Source: Opitutia bacterium
GTDB lineage: Bacteria; Verrucomicrobiota; Verrucomicrobiia; Opitutales; Opitutaceae
NCBI GenBank assembly: GCA_003157575.1
Contig: PMKA01000267.1
Span: 1 to 5,928 of the forward strand
Direction of reading: 5' to 3'
DNA: 5,928 nt
In this document: positions 1 to 5,821 of the stretch, piece by piece
Position numbering within the stretch: position 1 is the first letter of the stretch
Layout of the letters: each line of letters starts with the position of its first letter
Position numbers and translations under genes: made by a program
Notes under the pieces: model-generated
What the model saw: only the letters and a program-made list of their open reading frames with translations
What the model was told of the DNA's origin: nothing
Databases searched by the model: none

Positions 1-70
1 CAAGAAACGCGGCCAGTGGAAGGAAGGCGAACGCATCGTCGGCCTGCGGAAGACCAAGCCCGAGGTCTGA
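1..70 (+). CDS. 3' end of an unrecognised gene (partial)
   Basis: From base 2 the frame is open and reads 22 residues, KKRGQWKEGERIVGLRKTKP followed by EV, to a TGA at 68-70. The peptide is basic (8 K/R in 22) and hydrophilic, as expected for the tail of a soluble or nucleic-acid-binding protein, but it is too short to assign. A strong intrinsic terminator begins 25 bp downstream, which supports this being a real gene end on the plus strand. The family is not recognised. Confidence 0.6.
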   Translation, partial: KKRGQWKEGERIVGLRKTKPEV

Positions 71-94
71 TCCGCCGGCTGAACCGCTTTCCCG

Positions 95-132
95 GGGCAG
101 GTTCGAGTGATCTCGGCCTGCCCTTGTTGTTT
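95..132 (+). terminator. Rho-independent terminator
   Basis: GGGCAGG (95-101) pairs with CCTGCCC (117-123). After a small bulge, CGAG (104-107) pairs with CTCG (112-115) around a TGAT tetraloop. The stem is followed directly by TTGTTGTTT (124-132), which has seven T in nine bases. It lies 25 bp after the stop of the partial upstream gene, so it probably ends that transcript. It finishes only 11 bp before the dedA-like start codon, so it may also cut readthrough into that gene. Confidence 0.75.
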
Positions 133-143
133 CCGCCCGTTCC

Positions 144-791
144 ATGCACGAGATGCTCCTCCAATTCCTGGCCTGGTATCACCACCTGGTCGACTGGTAT
201 CTTCATCTGCTCGACAAGGGCGGCTGTTGGGCCGTGGCGCTTCTCATGGCCATGGAAAGCTCCGTCATCCCGCTTCCGAGCGAGCTCGTCATCCCCCCGG
301 CGGCTCATCTTGCCAACAAGACCCAGGGCATGATGGGCGTGGCCGGTGTTGTGCTCGCGGGGGCGATCGGCTCCTGGATCGGCGCCACCGTGATGTACTG
401 GGCGTCGCGTCTGGCCGGACGGCCGCTGGCGATGCGGTACGGACGCTTCGTTTTCATACCGCCGGAAAAGGTCGCGGCGGCCGAGCAATGGGCGGATCAG
501 TACGGTCCGTTTGGCATCTTCTTCTCGCGCCTACTTCCGGTGGTGCGCCATCTGATCGGCATCCCGGCCGGCATCGTGCGCATGGATTTCCGGCTCTACT
601 CTCTCTACACGCTCGCCGGCTCGACGCTTTGGTGCGCCGTGCTGGCCTGGTTTGGCGTCCACATCGGCCCGAAGATCGAGAGCGGCGAACTCCTGCCGGT
701 CACCCTGTGGGTCGCCGGCGCCTTTGTCGTGCTGGGCGCAATGTACTATCTTTTTGTGCACCGCCAGATGAAGGCGCGGCACAAAGCCTGA
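144..791 (+). CDS. DedA-family integral membrane protein
   Basis: This 215-residue polytopic inner-membrane protein is of usual DedA/SNARE-associated (VTT domain) length. The family signatures are visible: an acidic residue in a membrane segment followed by the P-x-P-S-E turn (E38, P43, P45, S46, E47), then a G-x-F-x-x-x-R-x-x-P-x-x-R stretch (G124, R129, P132, R135) ending in PAG (141-143). Hydrophobic segments lie at about 28-52, 62-90, 120-143, 150-170 and 183-207, and the C-terminus is basic (QMKARHKA). DedA proteins are linked to lipid translocation, including recycling of undecaprenyl phosphate, and to membrane-potential and pH homeostasis; some members depend on the same acidic and arginine residues. 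The exact substrate cannot be read here. The ATG at 144 has no Shine-Dalgarno; its leader is pyrimidine-rich. The gene stands alone between a terminator and a tRNA. Confidence 0.93.
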   Translation: MHEMLLQFLAWYHHLVDWYLHLLDKGGCWAVALLMAMESSVIPLPSELVIPPAAHLANKTQGMMGVAGVVLAGAIGSWIGATVMYWASRLAGRPLAMRYGRFVFIPPEKVAAAEQWADQYGPFGIFFSRLLPVVRHLIGIPAGIVRMDFRLYSLYTLAGSTLWCAVLAWFGVHIGPKIESGELLPVTLWVAGAFVVLGAMYYLFVHRQMKARHKA

Positions 792-906
792 GCGGCTGCC
801 GGATTTGGGTCCTGGAGTTGATTTGCCTGATGCATCGTCCGCCCATCCGGCCCGCGCATTTGCACTCGACAGCCCGTCAGCAGGTTTTGAGACTCTGCGG
901 AATCCT

Positions 907-981
907 GCGGGCATAGCACAATGGATAGTGCACCGGTCTCCGAAGCCGGTGATCTGGGTTCGATTCCCAGTGCCCGCACCA
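907..981 (+). tRNA. tRNA-Arg, anticodon CCG, CCA encoded
   Basis: A full cloverleaf can be folded by eye. The acceptor stem is GCGGGCA (907-913) with TGCCCGC (971-977). The D stem is GCAC (916-919) with GTGC (928-931), around an AATGGATA loop. The anticodon stem CCGGT (933-937) pairs with GCCGG (945-949) around the seven-base loop CTCCGAA, giving anticodon CCG at 940-942. The T stem CTGGG (954-958) pairs with CCCAG (966-970) around TTCGATT. A978 is the discriminator and CCA (979-981) is encoded. The tRNA reads the arginine codon CGG, which is used in this GC-rich sequence. Its variable loop is the short four-base type. No direct repeat of its 3' end, as would mark an integrated element, was seen in the window. 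Confidence 0.97.
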
Positions 982-999
982 CGCCAATGATGATGGCGT
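981..999 (+). other. Short stem-loop abutting the tRNA 3' end
   Basis: ACGCCA (981-986) is a perfect complement of TGGCGT (994-999), with the loop ATGATGA between. The first paired base is the last A of the encoded CCA. No T-run follows, so it is not a classical intrinsic terminator. It may act as a 3' trailer structure in tRNA maturation, or it may be chance. Confidence 0.35.
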
Positions 1000-1068
1000 C
1001 ACCCGTCACAAGGCGGCGCGCATTTTGAGCTTAAAGCTTTGCGGATATCGCTTACAGCTAATGGCCCC

Positions 1069-1845
1069 ATGCGCATCCTGGTCACAAACGACGACGGCAT
1101 CGACTGCATCTTTCTCCACGAACTGGTACTCGGGCTGCGCGAGGCCGGGCACGAACTCGTCGTGGTGGCACCCAAGACCGAACAAAGCTGGATAGGTGCG
1201 GCAAAATCGCGCATGCGCCCGGTCCGCTCGGCCAGGGTCGACCGCGGGCTGGGTTGTCCCACGTGGACGGTCGATGGCACGCCGTCGGATTGCGTCAACA
1301 TCGCGCTGGCCCACCTCCTCGAAACGCGGCCCGACGCGGTGGTCAGCGGCATAAACATCGGGCTCAACGCCTCTCTTGGGTTCATCCTGGCCAGCGGAAC
1401 GGTTGCCGGGGCGTTCGAGGGCGCGCTCCACGGCCTTCCGGGCGTGGCCTTCTCCCAGGACCTGAGCTTTGAAACCTATGATCATCTCAAGGACCGCGGA
1501 GGTCAGCCCGATGAGGAACTTCGCGCCGTCCTGAAGATCTCAGCGCGTCACGCCGGCCGGCTCGCAGGCGAACTCATTGCGGGCACCGCCCCGCGGAGCT
1601 TTGTCGTGCACAATGTCAATTTCCCCTGCCACTGCCGGCCTGAATCGGAGGTCCGTCGAACGGTCCCTGCGCGCGTGATCATCCCCGGGCTGTTCAGCCC
1701 CGCCCAGGACGACGGCACTCACCGCTTCGTCTTTCATCTCGGAGAGGACTGCTCCCCGGCCGAACCGCTGACCGATCACGCCGCACTCGCCCAGGGCTTC
1801 ATCAGTCACACAATCCTGGACTACACCAGGCTCGGGCGGCCGTGA
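1069..1845 (+). CDS. surE: 5'/3'-nucleotidase SurE
   Basis: This 258-residue cytoplasmic, metal-dependent nucleoside monophosphate phosphatase belongs to the SurE family (usually about 250 residues). It begins with the diagnostic MRILVTNDDG; D8 and D9 are the metal ligands. Ser40 sits in the PKTEQSW loop, and Asn96 lies in SGINIG (93-98), completing the usual metal site. GTPSDCVNIA (70-79) and ASGTVAGAFEGALHGLPGVA are further family blocks. Many SurE proteins have glycine after the serine (QSG/RSG type); here it is W41. SurE dephosphorylates 5'- and 3'-nucleotides and is tied to stationary-phase survival in E. coli. The ATG at 1069 is chosen because the family's N-terminus starts there. A TTG at 1039 would add ten residues with no family match. 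No Shine-Dalgarno is visible. It lies 87 bp after the tRNA and is likely its own unit. Confidence 0.96.
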   Translation: MRILVTNDDGIDCIFLHELVLGLREAGHELVVVAPKTEQSWIGAAKSRMRPVRSARVDRGLGCPTWTVDGTPSDCVNIALAHLLETRPDAVVSGINIGLNASLGFILASGTVAGAFEGALHGLPGVAFSQDLSFETYDHLKDRGGQPDEELRAVLKISARHAGRLAGELIAGTAPRSFVVHNVNFPCHCRPESEVRRTVPARVIIPGLFSPAQDDGTHRFVFHLGEDCSPAEPLTDHAALAQGFISHTILDYTRLGRP

Positions 1846-1917
1846 AACTCGCGATGTTCGGCGTCGATGGCGCGCCCGGCATGGCGGATGAATCCGGCCT
1901 CAACCGTCGCGCGTGAA

Positions 1918-2043
1918 TCTTCTGGCTTCCGTCTCCCGTATTCTGGATTCTGACTCCTGTATTCTAGCTTCTGACTTCTATATTCTGTATTCTGCCTCCT
2001 CCATCCTGTCTCCTGCATCCTGTATTCTATCTCCTGTATCCCG
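1918..2043. repeat. Array of 18 degenerate 7-bp tandem repeats
   Basis: The sequence divides without a single indel into 18 consecutive heptamers (126 bp). The consensus is N-(A/C)-T-(T/C)-C-T-G on the plus strand, or CAGRAKN on the minus strand. Position 3 is T and position 5 is C in all 18 units. Position 6 is T in 15 and position 7 is G in 14. Position 2 is split evenly between A and C, and position 4 is T in 10 and C in 8. Typical units are TATTCTG, TCTCCTG and CATCCTG. The array fills most of the surE-to-ABC spacer and ends 6 nt before the ABC start codon. It resembles in kind the heptanucleotide short tandem repeats described in cyanobacteria. The pyrimidine bias and the AT content of several units differ from the GC-rich neighbours. 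Confidence 0.93.
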
Positions 2044-2049
2044 CCTTCA

Positions 2050-3027
2050 ATGATCGAAGTCGAAAACCTCACCCGCGTTTTTCGCACCTACAAGAAGCAG
2101 CCTGGATTCTGGGGCGGCGTGAAGGGGTTGTTCAGGCGCGAATTTGAGGAGGTCCGCGCAGCCGACGATATCTCCTTCAACATCGCAGAAGGCGAGCTGG
2201 TCGGTTTTCTCGGACCCAACGGCGCGGGCAAGACGACAACGCTCAAGATGCTTTCCGGGCTCATCTACCCGACCTCGGGCCGGGCTCGCGTTGCGGGTTT
2301 CGATCCGAGCAAGCGGGAAAACGCCTACCGGCGGATCTTCGCCCTGGTGCTCGGCCAGAAGAACCAGCTTTGGTGGGACCTCCCCGCAATCGAGTCGTTC
2401 CTGCTGCTGCGGCACATCTACGGCCTCGGCGCCGCACAGTACAAAACCACGCTCGACGAGCTCGTGACCCTGCTCGACGTGAGCCACAAACTCAACGTCA
2501 TGGTGCGCGAACTCTCGCTGGGCGAACGCATGAAGATGGAGCTCATCGCCGCCCTGCTCCACCGTCCGCGGGTTCTTTTTCTCGACGAACCCACCATCGG
2601 GCTCGATGTGGTTTCACAGAAGGCGGTGCGCTCGTTTCTGGGCGACTATAACCGGCGGTACCACACGACGATCCTGCTCACGAGCCACTACATGGCCGAT
2701 ATCAAGGCGCTGTGCGAACGCGTCATCGTCATCCACAAGGGCCGGAAGATCCACGACGGTGCGATCGGCCAGCTCGACGCCACCGGCAGCCGCCAGAAGA
2801 TCATCAAATTCCGTCTGGTCGACGGCGTGCTTCCGCCCGGTGCGATCGATCCCCGGTTCGGCCAGCCTAAACCCGCCGAGGACGGCGAATATGTGCTGCA
2901 GGTTCCCGACGCGCATGCCGTCGCCGTCTCCCAGCAGATCCTCGCGGCCGGTCCGGTGGCGGACATCACGATCGAGGACGTGCCGCTGGAGGACATCATC
3001 GCCGAACTCTTCGGACGACAGAAGTGA
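2050..3027 (+). CDS. ABC-2-type exporter ATP-binding protein (COG4586-like)
   Basis: This 325-residue nucleotide-binding subunit would sit on the cytoplasmic face of an export ABC transporter. All ATPase motifs are intact: Walker A GPNGAGKT (55-62), Q-loop Q103, signature LSLGE (155-159), Walker B VLFLDEP (175-181), D-loop GLD (184-186) and switch histidine H213 in TSHYM. An insertion between the first strands (TYKKQPGFWGGVKGLFRREF, 13-32), the QKNQLWWDLP block (103-112) and a C-terminal domain of about 90 residues are typical of the COG4586 group. That group normally works with two ABC-2 permeases encoded next door (DUF990/COG4587 and COG3694). No permease is present here: the next gene is rmuC. 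The substrate is unknown. The ATG is fixed by the family N-terminus MIEVENL. It has no Shine-Dalgarno, and its leader is the heptamer array. Identity as an ABC ATPase is certain; the subgroup is likely. Confidence 0.95.
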   Translation: MIEVENLTRVFRTYKKQPGFWGGVKGLFRREFEEVRAADDISFNIAEGELVGFLGPNGAGKTTTLKMLSGLIYPTSGRARVAGFDPSKRENAYRRIFALVLGQKNQLWWDLPAIESFLLLRHIYGLGAAQYKTTLDELVTLLDVSHKLNVMVRELSLGERMKMELIAALLHRPRVLFLDEPTIGLDVVSQKAVRSFLGDYNRRYHTTILLTSHYMADIKALCERVIVIHKGRKIHDGAIGQLDATGSRQKIIKFRLVDGVLPPGAIDPRFGQPKPAEDGEYVLQVPDAHAVAVSQQILAAGPVADITIEDVPLEDIIAELFGRQK

Positions 3028-3067
3028 CACAGGTTTGTCCCCGTCGCTATCTCTCGGGGATCGCCGC

Positions 3068-3095
3068 GCCAGCCTTCGCTGAAGCTCCGGCTGGC
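3068..3095. repeat. Imperfect inverted repeat between the ABC gene and rmuC
   Basis: GCCAGCC (3068-3074) is the exact complement of GGCTGGC (3089-3095) across a 14-base spacer. A second, competing hairpin lies inside: CTTC (3074-3077) with GAAG (3081-3084). No T-run follows, so it is not a standard intrinsic terminator. The compact palindromic form in a short spacer is like dispersed REP-type elements; copy number cannot be judged from this window. The rest of the 148-bp spacer (3028-3175) shows no gene. Confidence 0.5.
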
Positions 3096-3175
3096 AGGCC
3101 GTCAGCGCCGTCTGCCATGGAGCGTCCTTCGGTTGGGCTCGCCACTCGCAAAAAGATCTTCACGCTTCCCCTGTC

Positions 3176-4483
3176 GTGCCCGCCACCCTGCTTGCAGTCT
3201 TCATCACCGCGGTTGCCACCGGTCTGATCGTCTGGTTGTGGACGCTCTCCCGTGCGGCGGCCCTCGGTGCACGCCTCCAGAATCTGGAGGGCCAGCTCGC
3301 AAAAGCGGAGGGCGATCTCGCGACGCTGCGCACGCGCAACGCTGAACTCGAGGCCGAAAGATCCCGGCTGAGCACACTCCTGACTGCGGAACGAGACGCG
3401 TTGCAACAGGCGCAGTCCCGTCTGACGGAAACCTTCAAGGCGCTCGCGAGCGATGCGCTCAGCGCCAGCAACACCCGGTTTCTCGAACTCGCCCGCGAGA
3501 CCTTCAACAGGCTTCATCAGCAATCCGTCGACGAGCTGGGAAAACGCCAGCAGGCCATCGACTCCCTCGTCCGGCCGCTCAAGGAGTCCCTCGAAAAGGT
3601 CGATGGAAAGGTTGCCGAGATGGAGAAGGCGCGCGCCGGCGCCTACGGCCAGCTCTCCGAGCAGCTAAAGGCCCTGGCGGTCGCACAGACTTCCCTCCAG
3701 GGAGAGACGGCCAGGCTGTCGACCGCCCTCAGCGCCACGCGCACGGCTGGCACCTGGGGCGAGCTGCAGCTCCGTCGCGTCGTCGAGCTCGCAGGCATGA
3801 CGGCCTATTGCGATTTCGCCGAGCAAGTGACGCCGGAGGCCGGCGGACGCGAACGCGCCGACCTCGTGGTCCGCCTGCCGGGGGGCCAGCAGATCGTCGT
3901 CGACGCCAAGGCGCCCAACGACGCGTACCGAGAAGCCGCAAGCGCCACCGACGACGCGACCCGCGCGCTCAAGCTCGCGGAACACGCGGCAAAGGTCCGC
4001 AGCCACATCGACGCTCTCGGCGCCAAGGGTTACTGGGAGCAGTTCCAGCCGTCGCCGGAATTTGTGGTTCTGTTCCTGCCAGGCGACCAGTTCCTGGCCG
4101 GCGCGCTGCAGGGCGACCCAACGCTGATCGAGCGCGCGATCGGGAAGAAGGTGCTGCTCGCCACGCCGGCGTCATTGATCGCCCTGCTCAAAGCGGCGGC
4201 CTACGGCTGGCGACAGGAGGCCGTTTCGAAGAACGCCGAGGAGATCGCCAACCTCGGCCGGCAGCTCCACGACCGGATCGCCGTCTACCTCGATCATTTT
4301 GGGAAGGTCGGAAACGCATTGGAGGCGGCGACAAAATCGTACAATGCCGCCGTGGGTTCGCTGGAAGGCAGCCTGATCCCCGGAGCGCGCAAGCTGTCCG
4401 AACTCGGCGCGAAAGGGGCCAAGAGCCTGCCCGATATCGGACCCGTCGAAACCGCAGCCCGCGAGCTCACGAAACGGGCATAA
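3176..4483 (+). CDS. rmuC: DNA recombination protein RmuC
   Basis: This 435-residue protein has the RmuC layout. There is one N-terminal membrane anchor (about residues 3-24, rich in A, L, V, I), then a long Ala/Leu/Glu-rich coiled coil (about 28-165), then the conserved RmuC domain. Landmarks are R-T-A-G-T-W-G-E (189-196), LPGGQQIVVDAKAP ending at residue 247, GAKGYWEQF (282-290), the LFLPGDQF block and TPASLIALLKAAAYGWRQE (330-348). In E. coli rmuC loss raises inversion at short inverted repeats. The domain has been likened to restriction-endonuclease folds, and the D-A-K triad (243-245) fits that idea, but activity is inferred. GTG at 3176 is the first possible start after the in-frame TGA at 3080-3082; it is followed at once by the membrane anchor and has no Shine-Dalgarno. 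It lies 148 bp after the ABC gene and is convergent with the next gene. Confidence 0.95.
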   Translation: MPATLLAVFITAVATGLIVWLWTLSRAAALGARLQNLEGQLAKAEGDLATLRTRNAELEAERSRLSTLLTAERDALQQAQSRLTETFKALASDALSASNTRFLELARETFNRLHQQSVDELGKRQQAIDSLVRPLKESLEKVDGKVAEMEKARAGAYGQLSEQLKALAVAQTSLQGETARLSTALSATRTAGTWGELQLRRVVELAGMTAYCDFAEQVTPEAGGRERADLVVRLPGGQQIVVDAKAPNDAYREAASATDDATRALKLAEHAAKVRSHIDALGAKGYWEQFQPSPEFVVLFLPGDQFLAGALQGDPTLIERAIGKKVLLATPASLIALLKAAAYGWRQEAVSKNAEEIANLGRQLHDRIAVYLDHFGKVGNALEAATKSYNAAVGSLEGSLIPGARKLSELGAKGAKSLPDIGPVETAARELTKRA

Positions 4484-4549
4484 GGGCGTCTTTTTTGCGA
4501 CGTGGCCGGATGATCGGAGATTCCGCAGTTGAGGCTTCCACTCCTCGTA

Positions 4550-4633
4550 GCCGCGAGCGTGAGCCCCTCGAAATGCCTTAAGGTCCGGAGCGGAGTCGAG
4601 GGACTCTGGGCATTGAGCCCGTCAAAACGGCGA
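4550..4633. repeat. Repeat-bearing spacer between convergent genes
   Basis: The 155-bp convergent spacer (4484-4638) holds no gene but several structured modules. Module A is GCCGCGAGCGTGAGC (4550-4564), repeated exactly at 5861-5875. Module B is CCGTCAAAACGGCGA (4619-4633), whose reverse complement matches 5895-5909 in 14 of 15 bases. Between them AATGCC (4572-4577) can pair with GGCATT (4609-4614), and inside that GAGTC (4593-4597) pairs with GACTC (4602-4606) around a GAGG loop. TCGTAG (4545-4550) and CTACGA (4639-4644) form an outer inverted pair that reaches into the oxidoreductase stop codon. This looks like a dispersed intergenic element; it may also serve as a barrier between converging transcripts. 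Confidence 0.6.
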
Positions 4634-4638
4634 CGCCC

Positions 4639-5256
4639 CTACGACGGAAATTGCCGTATCCCCTCCGACGGAAACTCCCTGGCCACGGTCTCGCGCACTT
4701 GGGCCAGCCATCCCGCCCGCTGCTCCGCGGTGCTTGTGATGACCACGCCGAACATCTCCCGGTGCACCGTCTTCACGCCGCACAGATCGAAGATGCACTT
4801 CTTCCAGAGCCCATCCAATGGATCGCCAAACACGGACTCTTCGCGTTCACGAGGAGTGTTCGATGTATTGAAGACGATCGCGGCCCTGGCCTTCAATAAA
4901 CCGACCGGAACTCCCTCGCCGTTGTCTCCCTCGATGAACTTGTACGCGACTCCCGGGCGCAGAACCCGGTCCACCCACCCTTTCAGGATCGCCGGCGGCT
5001 GTCCCCACCAGTTCGGGTGCACGATCACAATTCCTTCGGCCGTCGCAATCTCCCTGCAATGCGTGGCCACCAATGGCGGGAGCGCGGCTCCGGAAGACAG
5101 CTCCGCCGCCGTGAGCAGCGGATCAAAGCCCTCCTGGTGGAGGTCGTGAAACCACACGCCGTGCCCGTTGCGACGTAACTCCCCGACGGCCGCCCCGGCG
5201 ATCGCGTGATTGAAACTGCCCGGATTCGGATGGGCCAGGATGACGGATATGTTCAT
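4639..5256 (-). CDS. Flavodoxin-fold NAD(P)H oxidoreductase (quinone reductase / KefF-like)
   Basis: This 205-residue soluble protein of the Flavodoxin_2 group binds FMN or FAD and reduces quinones or similar acceptors with NAD(P)H. The N-terminal strand and phosphate loop are clear: MNISVILAHPNPGSFNHAI (1-19), the H-P-x-P-x-S-x-N motif of the family. The second hallmark is HPNWWGQPPAILKGWVDRVL (80-99) followed by RPGVAYKF, which shapes the flavin and substrate pocket. KefF, MdaB and NQO-type enzymes share this layout, and the sequence cannot tell them apart; no kefC-like partner is nearby. The start at 5256 is set by the family N-terminus; an extension to 5319 would add 21 polar residues with no match. 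No Shine-Dalgarno is seen. The C-terminus carries an in-frame 24-bp near-duplication that ends in the stop codon. Confidence 0.9.
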   Translation of the reverse strand: MNISVILAHPNPGSFNHAIAGAAVGELRRNGHGVWFHDLHQEGFDPLLTAAELSSGAALPPLVATHCREIATAEGIVIVHPNWWGQPPAILKGWVDRVLRPGVAYKFIEGDNGEGVPVGLLKARAAIVFNTSNTPREREESVFGDPLDGLWKKCIFDLCGVKTVHREMFGVVITSTAEQRAGWLAQVRETVAREFPSEGIRQFPS

Positions 5257-5314
5257 GGGACCATTCTGCTCACGGATGTCTGACAATTTCTTCGGGCTTC
5301 GTCTTTTCAATGAC

Positions 5315-5327
5315 CGCAACGGTTGCG
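5315..5327. promoter_or_regulatory. Operator-like palindrome upstream of the oxidoreductase gene
   Basis: CGCAACGGTTGCG is a perfect inverted repeat of 6-bp arms around one central base. It lies 58 bp upstream of the oxidoreductase start codon. On the same strand a TTGAAA hexamer (complement of 5305-5310) follows it closely, though no good -10 box is spaced from it. Short perfect dyads at this distance are often binding sites for dimeric repressors. No regulator gene is in the window, so the factor is unknown. Confidence 0.35.
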
Positions 5328-5483
5328 AGCGGAAAACGGGATGGACTGCACGCCGCGAAAATTACCCGGAAACGCAAGCACGCCGCCACAAGCTTGTCCA
5401 ATCCGAACCCATCGGTTTCAGACGACGATTGCCTCACATGACCGTCGGTAGCCCCGGGGGATTGCCGAGAACGGAGATGCGGC

Positions 5484-5500
5484 CCGCCGGCGAGCGGCGG
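5484..5500 (-). terminator. GC-rich hairpin after the zinc-ribbon gene
   Basis: CCGCC (5484-5488) pairs with GGCGG (5496-5500) around a seven-base loop, about 28 bp past the stop of the minus-strand zinc-ribbon gene. Flanking G and C bases could extend it past one mismatch. No T-run follows on the minus strand, so it would be a weak or factor-assisted terminator at best. Confidence 0.25.
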
Positions 5501-5527
5501 CCCAACATCCAATTGCGTCGTTTCACC

Positions 5528-5821
5528 TCAGAACATCGAACGCGCAACGAGGAGGAGAATCGCGAGCAGGAGGCCGGTTCCGACAAACCACCAAAAGACC
5601 GAAACGCCCCTGGGTCGACGCCTCGTCTTCAGTCCTTCATTCCGGATCGCCTCGTCGTAATCGAACGTCTCATCCGGAAGGTCCAATCCATCGCAGCGGG
5701 TATTCTCCTCGTCCCAACCGGTCCTTTCGTCGGCGCCGCACGCGGGACACGCGCGTGCCCCCGCGGGCACGGCTGCGCCGCAAATGGGACAAACGGACGG
5801 CGTTCTGCGCTGATGGGGCAT
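5528..5821 (-). CDS. Small zinc-ribbon protein with one C-terminal membrane segment
   Basis: This is a 97-residue protein in three parts. Residues 11-28 form a zinc ribbon of two Cys pairs (C11-P-I-C14-G and C25-P-A-C28-G), a compact four-cysteine site. Residues 31-64 are an acidic linker with DGLDLPDETFDYDEA (44-58). A basic stretch (KTRRRPRG, 65-72) precedes one hydrophobic helix (about 73-93, VSVFWWFVGTGLLLAILLLVA) at the very C-terminus. By the positive-inside rule the ribbon is cytoplasmic and the protein is tail-anchored. C43 is an extra cysteine. The function is unknown; such ribbons usually mediate protein or nucleic-acid contacts. I recall similar small proteins from Verrucomicrobiota, but cannot confirm it here. 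The ATG at 5821 has at most a weak purine-rich leader (GAACGAAG). It is 271 bp upstream of the oxidoreductase gene on the same strand. Confidence 0.82.
   Translation of the reverse strand: MPHQRRTPSVCPICGAAVPAGARACPACGADERTGWDEENTRCDGLDLPDETFDYDEAIRNEGLKTRRRPRGVSVFWWFVGTGLLLAILLLVARSMF

Noticed and set aside
798..851. GCCGGAT/ATCCGGC inverted repeat after the DedA gene
   Set aside because: The arms are 7 bp with a 40-base gap and no T-run, which is easily expected by chance at this GC content.
805..990. Plus-strand 61-residue frame ending WIVHRSPKPVIWVRFPVPAP
   Set aside because: This is the well-known spurious translation of a tRNA gene. The minus-strand frame 746-1009 (ALGIEPRSPASETG) is the same artefact.
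1039..1068. Upstream TTG start for surE
   Set aside because: The added ten residues have no family match, and MRILVTNDDG at 1069 is the normal SurE N-terminus.
1821..2087. Minus-strand 88-residue frame with a repeated EYRxQ peptide
   Set aside because: It is a translation of the 7-bp array (21 bp, or 7 residues, per cycle) and overlaps both flanking genes. The repeat is stop-free on this strand by composition, so a protein is not supported.
3024..3227. 67-residue frame with a GTG overlapping the ABC stop codon
   Set aside because: It runs through the inverted repeat and overlaps the rmuC start. It is proline- and arginine-rich and resembles no permease, so the GTGA overlap is taken as chance.
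4457..4496. Possible intrinsic terminator at the end of rmuC
   Set aside because: GCCCG/CGGGC (4457-4461, 4475-4479) lies inside the coding sequence, is only 5 bp long with a 13-base loop, and is 11 bases from the T6 run at 4491-4496. It is not a convincing terminator.
3808..4581. 257-residue plus-strand frame inside rmuC
   Set aside because: It is Arg/Gly/Pro-rich, as expected of a shifted frame in GC-rich DNA, and lies almost wholly within the well-supported rmuC gene.
5257..5319. N-terminal extension of the oxidoreductase
   Set aside because: The 21 extra residues are polar and basic and precede a perfect Flavodoxin_2 start (MNISVILAHPNP).
5270..5512. 80-residue minus-strand frame between the two minus-strand genes
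   Set aside because: There is no recognisable motif, no ribosome site and a composition unlike the neighbours. The region is better read as spacer.
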